A program made the translations under genes and the position numbers. The notes under the pieces are model-generated. The model was not told the origin of the DNA and did no database searches. It saw nothing but the letters and a program-made list of their open reading frames with translations. DNA of 64,000 nucleotides from Oscillospiraceae bacterium (GTDB taxonomy: Bacteria; Bacillota; Clostridia; Oscillospirales; Acutalibacteraceae), in assembly GCA_910574995.1 (NCBI GenBank), contig CAJTCS010000002.1, positions 1-64,000 on the forward strand, written 5' to 3'. This document shows, piece by piece, positions 58,884 through 64,000 of the stretch (position 1 is its first letter; each line of letters starts with the position of its first letter).

Positions 58884-60269
58884 ATGAAATGGGTAAAGAT
58901 GAAAAGAAAAATGACCGCTTTTCTTCTGGCAATGGCTATGGGGGTTTGCGTTGTCAGCCCCGCTGGCGCATTTGAACCCAGTCCGGCCCCAACAGGAACA
59001 CCTGCTGGGGAAATAGAAAACCGGGGTGGGGCCTCCAATGGAACGACAGCAAGTGACCTGGGAATTGAAGATGAAGATTTGTTCATATCAGAAGATGTTG
59101 CGCGGTATATTGCGGAATACTTCGTGGAAGATATGATACGAATCGGGAACACCGCTTGGGAGGCAGGCACATCTTTTGTCGACACAGTCCCCATGTATGA
59201 CCAGACAGGGGAGAACATTACGGCTTATACGGTTCGGTTTACAGAAGGGTATGTGACTGTATCGGCTTATGTAGATATGCCCAATATCATTCTCGAGTGG
59301 TCAGATGAATCCTGCCCCGTGTATGAAGAATCGCTTATTACAGCCCAAAGCGAGGATGGTTTTGGCAGCGAACCACCCAAAATTTTATACACAGGTACGC
59401 TGGAATACTACATAGACTCGGCTGAAGAAGAGGTACGTACCGTCGACGGGGACCAGGTAGACCGGACGGATATCTCAAACTCGCTTGACGAATTTAGGGA
59501 TATCGACAATGTGGGCGAGAGTACTTTGTTAAGCGTTGCGGAATATCAGGAGCAAATGGAGCAGTATGCAAACATACCCTCTGTAGCCACAGATGGCCCC
59601 CCTAACACCCCGACTGGCTACATAGAAAAGGTTATGATATATGCTCACAACGTTTATTGTAATACTGGCGTATGGGAATGTGTAGATTGGGCCAATTACT
59701 GGCTGGATTATGTTGGTGTCAGTTCTATTATGAGCGATTTTGGCGGGTATTATGAACATTGTGGACCTGTTGCCATTACAAATATGATTAAAATGTATGG
59801 ACGGAAATACAACAATGATAGTATAAATGGAAGAACCCCACAACAAGTATTCAATGAAGTAATTGATGCTAATAATCGCATCAGTCCACGTCCATATATA
59901 AATATGCTAAAGGATTATGGTGGGGGAATGGCACCTAAAGATGCTAAGATACTGATAGATCTTTCGTTTTATACATATAGGGCAAATGTATCTACATATG
60001 GATTATATGATATTACGCTGGAAAATATCAAAAATGCAGTTGGGACGGAAAACAGGTTGATGTATGTAAATTTATTCGATCATAGTTATTATCAAAAACA
60101 TGCGGTTGTGGGTTATGCTTATAACGTACTTCACAATTATAAATATGAGGGCAGTGACAAAGCATTTTTAAAAATTTGTGATGGATGGAGTACAGGAACC
60201 AGGTTTTTAGACGTAAGAATGCTTGAAATGAATAACAGCATATATTGGGAGCTTTATTGTGACTACTAA
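58884..60269 (+). CDS. Secreted C39-like cysteine peptidase with streptopain-type propeptide
   Basis: A 461-residue exported protein. Signal peptide residues 1-29 (LLAMAMGVCVVSPAGA). A pro-domain at about residues 68-145 resembles the propeptide of streptopain-like C10 peptidases (VPMYDQTGENITAYTVRFTE, GYVTVSAYVDMPNIILEWSD). A catalytic domain at about 255-461 is similar to C39-like peptidases: Cys293 in YEHCGPVAITNMIKMYG, His406 in KHAVVGYAYN and Asp433 in LKICDGWSTG. GGGAGGG precedes the ATG. The 3' half is much richer in A+T than the neighbours, which suggests transfer. The target is unknown. Confidence 0.75.
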   Translation: MKWVKMKRKMTAFLLAMAMGVCVVSPAGAFEPSPAPTGTPAGEIENRGGASNGTTASDLGIEDEDLFISEDVARYIAEYFVEDMIRIGNTAWEAGTSFVDTVPMYDQTGENITAYTVRFTEGYVTVSAYVDMPNIILEWSDESCPVYEESLITAQSEDGFGSEPPKILYTGTLEYYIDSAEEEVRTVDGDQVDRTDISNSLDEFRDIDNVGESTLLSVAEYQEQMEQYANIPSVATDGPPNTPTGYIEKVMIYAHNVYCNTGVWECVDWANYWLDYVGVSSIMSDFGGYYEHCGPVAITNMIKMYGRKYNNDSINGRTPQQVFNEVIDANNRISPRPYINMLKDYGGGMAPKDAKILIDLSFYTYRANVSTYGLYDITLENIKNAVGTENRLMYVNLFDHSYYQKHAVVGYAYNVLHNYKYEGSDKAFLKICDGWSTGTRFLDVRMLEMNNSIYWELYCDY

Positions 60270-60762
60270 TATAAATATGCAGAAGAAAACAGCAAGTAAG
60301 ATAGTTAAGATAATCATAGCTTTGTCCGGCATGGCCCTATTAGCCATTTTCTGTGTTTTTGCTGTCTCCTATTCTAACCGCACCTACACTTTGGGTGATA
60401 TACAGATGATAGACCCTGCAATTATCAACAAAATACATGTATATAACAGTGCGAATGCGGGCAGCGGGATTGACAATTATGATATAACCGACCCCGAAAA
60501 AATACGGGAAATAGTAGAGCACATAAATGCCTTTACTTATACGTCTTCATATTATCTGGATGTCAGTGACAGGATGGGAACAACAACTTCACTAACGCTG
60601 ATCTGTTATCGGGAAGAGTTTAAGATAGAATTTGGATGGCAATGCACAGCCATCGCAATCAATAATGTTTGGTATAAAAATGACAAAGAAGGCGATGAGT
60701 ATTTTATAAAACTTTTTAAAATGCTTCCTCCGGTCACTTCTTCTGTCTGGGGTGACCGCTGA
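60259..60762 (+). CDS. Hypothetical single-span membrane protein next to the peptidase
   Basis: A 167-residue protein with one membrane helix at about residues 15-40 (IIIALSGMALLAIFCVFAVS) and an outer domain of about 125 residues with YDITDPEKIREIVEHINAFT and a closing MLPPVTSSVWGDR. Translation may start at GTG 60259, overlapping the peptidase gene, or at ATG 60277. I do not recognise the family. The downstream paralogue has the same layout. Position and topology would suit an immunity or inhibitor partner of the peptidase, but that is inference only. Confidence 0.65.
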   Translation: MTTNINMQKKTASKIVKIIIALSGMALLAIFCVFAVSYSNRTYTLGDIQMIDPAIINKIHVYNSANAGSGIDNYDITDPEKIREIVEHINAFTYTSSYYLDVSDRMGTTTSLTLICYREEFKIEFGWQCTAIAINNVWYKNDKEGDEYFIKLFKMLPPVTSSVWGDR

Positions 60763-60860
60763 CGGGGCCTGACGTTCATTACGAAAGCGCGCTTTCCGCC
60801 GCCCCAACAGGGCGGCGGGCAGGCGCTGTAAAAGAAGTGATACGTATTGGGAGGTTTGTT

Positions 60861-61335
60861 GTGTGTCATAAAAAACAGAGTCACCGCCAATCTATGCGTG
60901 ACACGATTATAATTTTATCAATATCCGCCCTGTTGGTTATCCTAGAAGTTGTAGGGATTTTTGTTATTAGCAGCACCCGTACAATGTCTAAAATAATATC
61001 GCTTAACCCTGAAGAAATCAAAGAAATAGAGATAAGATATGGTACTAAGGGTTCCAGAAATCTTGAGTACATAATAGATGACCCAGAAGAAATACGGGAA
61101 GTGGTTGAACATGTAAATAACTTTGTTTATTCCTATAAATATTATACTGGTCCGGTGTCAGGCGGTTCATGGTGGATGAGAGTTGTTTGTTACCAAAAGA
61201 AGTATGTTTTGCAGTTTAGTCCATATTCTTATTAAAATAAATGATGTTTGGTATGTCGGCAAAGAAAATGAATATTTCAAGAAGCTTTTTAAAATGTAGC
61301 CTCAGGTTAGGCTTTCTGTCTGGGGAGACCGCTGA
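60861..61335 (+). pseudogene. Broken paralogue of the preceding membrane protein
   Basis: From GTG 60861 (GGGAGG six bases upstream) the frame encodes a membrane helix (IIILSISALLVILEVVGIFV) and an outer domain with YIIDDPEEIREVVEHVNNFV, then stops at 61233. The rest of the paralogous sequence continues in the next frame: IKINDVWYVGKENEYFKKLF, then KM, a TAG at 61297 and SVWGDR before the TGA at 61333. So one frameshift near 61230 and one nonsense codon inactivate the 3' end. The truncated 124-residue protein could still be made. Confidence 0.75.
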
Positions 61336-61360
61336 CGAAGACAAATTTTTACCCTGCCCC

Positions 61361-61410
61361 TTGCCTTTTCTATGAAACCTGTTATAATAGATGCATAGTA
61401 TATACTATGC
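61361..61410 (+). promoter_or_regulatory. Promoter with an 18-bp perfect palindrome at the transcription start
   Basis: TTGCCT (61361-61366), 16 bases, TATAAT (61383-61388). Directly after it lies GCATAGTATATACTATGC (61393-61410), a perfect palindrome covering the expected start point. This is a typical repressor operator position. The cognate regulator is not known. Confidence 0.75.
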
Positions 61411-61443
61411 GGCCATGTAGTTGCATCCAGGGAGGCGTTTTTT

Positions 61444-62262
61444 ATGATTGGCAGCATTGCAAGTGTTACGGCTGCTGCGGGGGTACGGCCCGTCTACGGG
61501 GCGGCGGCATATCCCCGTTTGTATGGCATGGGGGCGGGCGCTGTGCAGAACCGTGGGGCTGTGCCGGAAACCCCGGTGCAGCCTGTCCGGCCTGTGCCCA
61601 CAGCCACCGCCCAGGAACCCCAGCCCATTGCCTATCCAGAGCGTACCCCTGGCGCTTTTAGCCAGTATGCTATGCCCGTGCTGCCCAACCAGTATCCAGC
61701 CGAGCAGGCCAACCGTGCCCGCACTGGCTATCCCCAGGCGCAGGCTGCTGCCGATGGCGGGGCCCAGGCGGCGGGGCAAGCTCTTGCGGGGGCCCAACTG
61801 CCCAGCTGGGCCGGCGCCAACGCGGCTGAAGCTTTGGTACGCATGCGCATCCAGTATGGCCAGGAGGGGGAAGCCCAGGGCCAGCAGCGTGTAGAGACCG
61901 GCGCGGCCGCCGCCCAGGAAGCCCTGGAGGAGGGCCAGTGCGAGACGTGCGAGAAGCGTAAGTACCAGGATGGTTCGGATGACTCCAGCGTGTCCTATCA
62001 GGTGCCCACCCGTATCGATCCGGACATGGCGGCTTCCGCCGTGCGGGGCCATGAAATGGAGCATGTGGCCCACGAACAGGCGAAGGCCCAGCGGGAGGAC
62101 CGTAAGGTGGTCAGCCAGAGCGTGACACTGCATACGGACATCTGCCCCGAGTGCGGCAAGACCTATATTTCCGGCGGCACCACCCGCACTGTGACGAAAG
62201 CGGACGCGCAACAGCCCCAGCAGGCGGAGGAAGAGAGGGGAGAAGCCCCTGCCGTTGCATGA
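61444..62262 (+). CDS. Putative metalloprotease, CJM1_0395/SprA-related family
   Basis: A 272-residue protein. Residues 1-130 are low-complexity, rich in Ala, Pro, Gln and Gly. A zinc-type core follows: CETC at 166-169, RKYQDGSDDSSVSYQVPTRI, and HEMEH at 203-207 in AASAVRGHEMEHVAHEQAKA; a second Cys pair CPEC lies at 234-237. This pattern is found in small Firmicute and epsilonproteobacterial proteins annotated as putative metalloproteases; the activity is not proven. No signal peptide is seen. Its promoter carries an 18-bp palindrome. Confidence 0.7.
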   Translation: MIGSIASVTAAAGVRPVYGAAAYPRLYGMGAGAVQNRGAVPETPVQPVRPVPTATAQEPQPIAYPERTPGAFSQYAMPVLPNQYPAEQANRARTGYPQAQAAADGGAQAAGQALAGAQLPSWAGANAAEALVRMRIQYGQEGEAQGQQRVETGAAAAQEALEEGQCETCEKRKYQDGSDDSSVSYQVPTRIDPDMAASAVRGHEMEHVAHEQAKAQREDRKVVSQSVTLHTDICPECGKTYISGGTTRTVTKADAQQPQQAEEERGEAPAVA

Positions 62263-62290
62263 CCTAAATGAAAAATCCTGCTGCGGTTGC

Positions 62291-62321
62291 AAAGGCCCTG
62301 GGAGAGCGCCCCAGGGCCTTT
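62291..62321 (+). terminator. Terminator of the putative metalloprotease gene
   Basis: AAAGGCCCTGGG (62291-62302) pairs with CCCAGGGCCTTT (62310-62321); the T-run is short (TTTG). Confidence 0.75.
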
Positions 62322-62402
62322 GTGCGTTTCGCCTGTTCTTTCTGGTATACACCAGGGGAATTTGGCGGAAATCCCTTTTTTGCAGGATAAAAAGGGCGTA
62401 GC

Positions 62403-62431
62403 TTGCATTTTATCCCGGCAGGGATTATAAT
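62403..62431 (+). promoter_or_regulatory. Promoter of ilvE
   Basis: TTGCAT (62403-62408), 17 bases, TATAAT (62426-62431). The leader of about 65 bases is too short for a T-box. Confidence 0.75.
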
Positions 62432-62502
62432 GAAAGAACAGAGAAAACAGCCTGGGCCCTGCCTTTGTGGCAATAGGCCAAGGCAGAAAGCGGTGTTGCA
62501 AA

Positions 62503-63573
62503 ATGCAGGAAATCCGGATAGAACTTACCAAAACCCCCAAAGCAAAGCCTGCGGACCAATCTAAGCTGGGCTTTGGCAGAATATTTACCGACCACATGTA
62601 TACCATGTCCTATAACCCGGAAAAGGGCTGGCATGACCCCCGTATCGAGCCTTACCACCCCATCCAGCTGGACCCGTCTGCCATGGTGTTTCACTATGGG
62701 CAGGAGATGTTCGAGGGCCTGAAAGCCTACCGGGCCGGGGATGGCCGTACCCTGTTGTTCCGGCCCGACCGGAACATTGCCCGGGCCAACAACTCCAACC
62801 GGCGCATCTGCATCCCAGAGGTCCCAGAGGACGACTTCTTGAATGGCCTGAAGACCTTAGTCGGCATCGAGAAGGATTGGATCCCTACCGCGCCGGGCAC
62901 CTCTTTGTACATCCGCCCCTTCATCATTGCCACAGACCCCTTCCTGGGGGTGCGGCCTTCGGATACCTACCTGTTCATGATCATCCTGTCCCCCTCTGGG
63001 GCTTATTATGAAAGCGGGCTAGACCCGGTGAAGATCTGGATTGAGGACGATTATGTCCGGGCCGTGCGGGGCGGTATCGGCGAGGCCAAGACCGGCGGCA
63101 ACTATGTGGCCAGCCTGAAGGCCCAGGTGAAAGCCCACGACGAGGGTTACTCCCAGGTGCTGTGGCTGGACGGCGTGGAGCGCAAGTATATTGAGGAAGT
63201 GGGCGCCATGAACATCTTCTTCAAAATCGGCGGCAAGGTGGTTACGCCCATGCTCAACGGCAGCATTTTGCCCGGCGTAACCCGTGCTTCCTGCATCGAC
63301 TTGTGCAAACACTGGGGCATGGAGGTGGAAGAACGCCGTGTCACGGTAGACGAGTTGGTGGCTGCGGCTAAGGACGGCTCTTTGGAGGAGTGCTGGGGCA
63401 GCGGCACTGCGGCGGTCATCTCCCCGGTGGGGGCCCTGCGTTATGGGGACGATGTGATGGAGATATCCGGCGGGGGTATCGGGCCTGTCAGCCAGAAGCT
63501 GTACGACACCGTCACCGGCATCCAGACCGGCAAGGTAGAAGACCCCTTCGGCTGGATAGTAGAGGTGGAGTAA
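62503..63573 (+). CDS. ilvE: Branched-chain amino acid aminotransferase
   Basis: A 356-residue fold-type IV PLP enzyme moving amino groups between Leu/Ile/Val and 2-oxoglutarate. It is of the long, eukaryote-like form: FGRIFTDHMYTMSYNPEKGW, GQEMFEGLKAYRAGDGRTLL, the PLP Lys196 in IGEAKTGGNYVASLKAQ, the YIEEVGAMNIFFKIGGKVVT region and GTAAVISPVGALRYGDD. ATG 62503 was chosen by comparison with the family; the ribosome binding site is weak. It is monocistronic. Confidence 0.93.
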   Translation: MQEIRIELTKTPKAKPADQSKLGFGRIFTDHMYTMSYNPEKGWHDPRIEPYHPIQLDPSAMVFHYGQEMFEGLKAYRAGDGRTLLFRPDRNIARANNSNRRICIPEVPEDDFLNGLKTLVGIEKDWIPTAPGTSLYIRPFIIATDPFLGVRPSDTYLFMIILSPSGAYYESGLDPVKIWIEDDYVRAVRGGIGEAKTGGNYVASLKAQVKAHDEGYSQVLWLDGVERKYIEEVGAMNIFFKIGGKVVTPMLNGSILPGVTRASCIDLCKHWGMEVEERRVTVDELVAAAKDGSLEECWGSGTAAVISPVGALRYGDDVMEISGGGIGPVSQKLYDTVTGIQTGKVEDPFGWIVEVE

Positions 63574-63744
63574 CACGCCCGTGCCCCTGGCCTGGCAGAC
63601 AGGGGGGAGCACTCGTCGGGGGCGGGGCTGCTGTGTACCACACAGGCAAACGCCTTGCTATGTAAAGCGTTGCCGTCCAACAGCCGGCCGGGCGCAGGAA
63701 GGGCTGGAACCCCGGCCCCCGATTGTCGAAAAAAGGAATCGCGC

Positions 63745-63778
63745 AGGGGCTTGGCAGTTGCCGGGCCCCTCTTTTCTT
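63745..63778 (+). terminator. Probable terminator after ilvE
   Basis: AGGGGC-TTGGCA pairs with TGCC-GGGCCCCT and is followed by CTTTTCTTA. The rest of the 308-base gap before the last gene shows no coding sequence. Confidence 0.65.
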
Positions 63779-63817
63779 ACGATTTTCTTAGTATGCGCCC
63801 CAATGCCCCAGGCCCGG

Positions 63818-63847
63818 TTTACAGCATGGCGTGGTTTATGCTATAAT
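63818..63847 (+). promoter_or_regulatory. Promoter of the last, partial gene
   Basis: TTTACA (63818-63823), 18 bases, TATAAT (63842-63847). Confidence 0.65.
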
Positions 63848-63881
63848 CCCAGACAGGAAAATATATACGTTTCAGAAAGGG

Positions 63882-64000
63882 ATGACCCACCCAGTGACGG
63901 AAGAAAAAAACACCACAGCCCCGGAAAAAAAGAAAAAAATCCCCTGGGGGCTTTTGTACATTGCCGCTACGATTGTGGCCGTGCTGCTGTTTGGCCTTTT
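63882..64000 (+). CDS. Start of a membrane protein, cut by the window end
   Basis: An ATG after AGAAAGGG opens a frame to the window end. The first 20 residues are charged (MTHPVTEEKNTTAPEKKKKI), followed by the start of a membrane helix (LLYIAATIVAVLLFGL). Only 39 residues are visible, too few to name the family. Confidence 0.6.
   Translation, partial: MTHPVTEEKNTTAPEKKKKIPWGLLYIAATIVAVLLFGL

Noticed and set aside
1-64000. CRISPR arrays, rRNA genes, intact insertion sequences or prophage
   Set aside because: I saw no regularly spaced repeats, no rRNA sequence, no complete transposase gene and no phage structural genes.

Overview
This 64 kb window looks like a chromosome segment of a spore-forming, anaerobic, GC-rich Firmicute, most likely of class Clostridia, order Oscillospirales (gut type). 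The evidence is a complete spoIIIAA-AH sporulation operon, a SAM-I riboswitch in front of metK, a Mn2+ (yybP-ykoY) riboswitch in front of mntP, strong AGGAGG ribosome binding sites, sigma-A promoters close to TTGACA-17-TATAAT, an archaeal/eukaryal-type prolyl-tRNA synthetase, and the NifU-like/GGGtGRT gene pair typical of such anaerobes. The family-level placement is inference.

Layout. Positions 1-6.86 kb are accessory DNA: a frameshifted AAA ATPase gene, an AT-rich three-gene cassette of two related helix-turn-helix proteins plus a small protein, and then a graveyard of an integrative conjugative element in which integrase, Cna-B/SpaA adhesin, VirB4-like ATPase, another transfer protein, DNA adenine methylase and relaxase survive only as fragments. 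A class B sortase gene is the one intact survivor. The decayed element abuts tRNA-Leu. From 7.1 to 31 kb comes the core chromosome: an XRE/membrane-protein pair with its own operator, ROK glucokinase and galM, the spoIIIA operon, rarA, metK, recD2, the Fe-S scaffold/GGGtGRT operon, and a minus-strand cluster with endonuclease IV, a YjbR protein, two Nudix hydrolases, a Gfo/Idh oxidoreductase and peptidase T.

From 31 to 51 kb: a sugar isomerase, 6-phosphofructokinase, a polyphosphate module (ppx-ppk), tRNA-Ser, four tandem Nudix hydrolase paralogues followed by asnS, a second isomerase/oxidoreductase pair, proS, acpP, aroE-aroK, an orphan solute-binding lipoprotein and the riboswitch-controlled mntP. 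From 51 to 64 kb: glycogen phosphorylase with 4-alpha-glucanotransferase, a Fic-fold protein that has lost its catalytic motif and is bracketed by related inverted repeats, two tandem esterases, an AT-rich secreted cysteine-peptidase-like island with two paralogous membrane proteins (one a pseudogene), a HEMEH-motif putative metalloprotease behind a promoter with an 18-bp perfect palindrome, a branched-chain aminotransferase, and the start of one more membrane protein.

How the genes work together. Carbon handling is prominent: glucokinase, aldose epimerase, PFK, glycogen phosphorylase and MalQ feed glycolysis, and two isomerase plus Gfo/Idh sets suggest use of unusual sugars or inositols. The seven Nudix genes in one 64 kb segment, four of them in a row, point to local gene amplification. 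The most unusual parts are the HTH cassette, the degenerate Fic gene with its repeats, the cysteine-peptidase island and the fused remains of the conjugative element.
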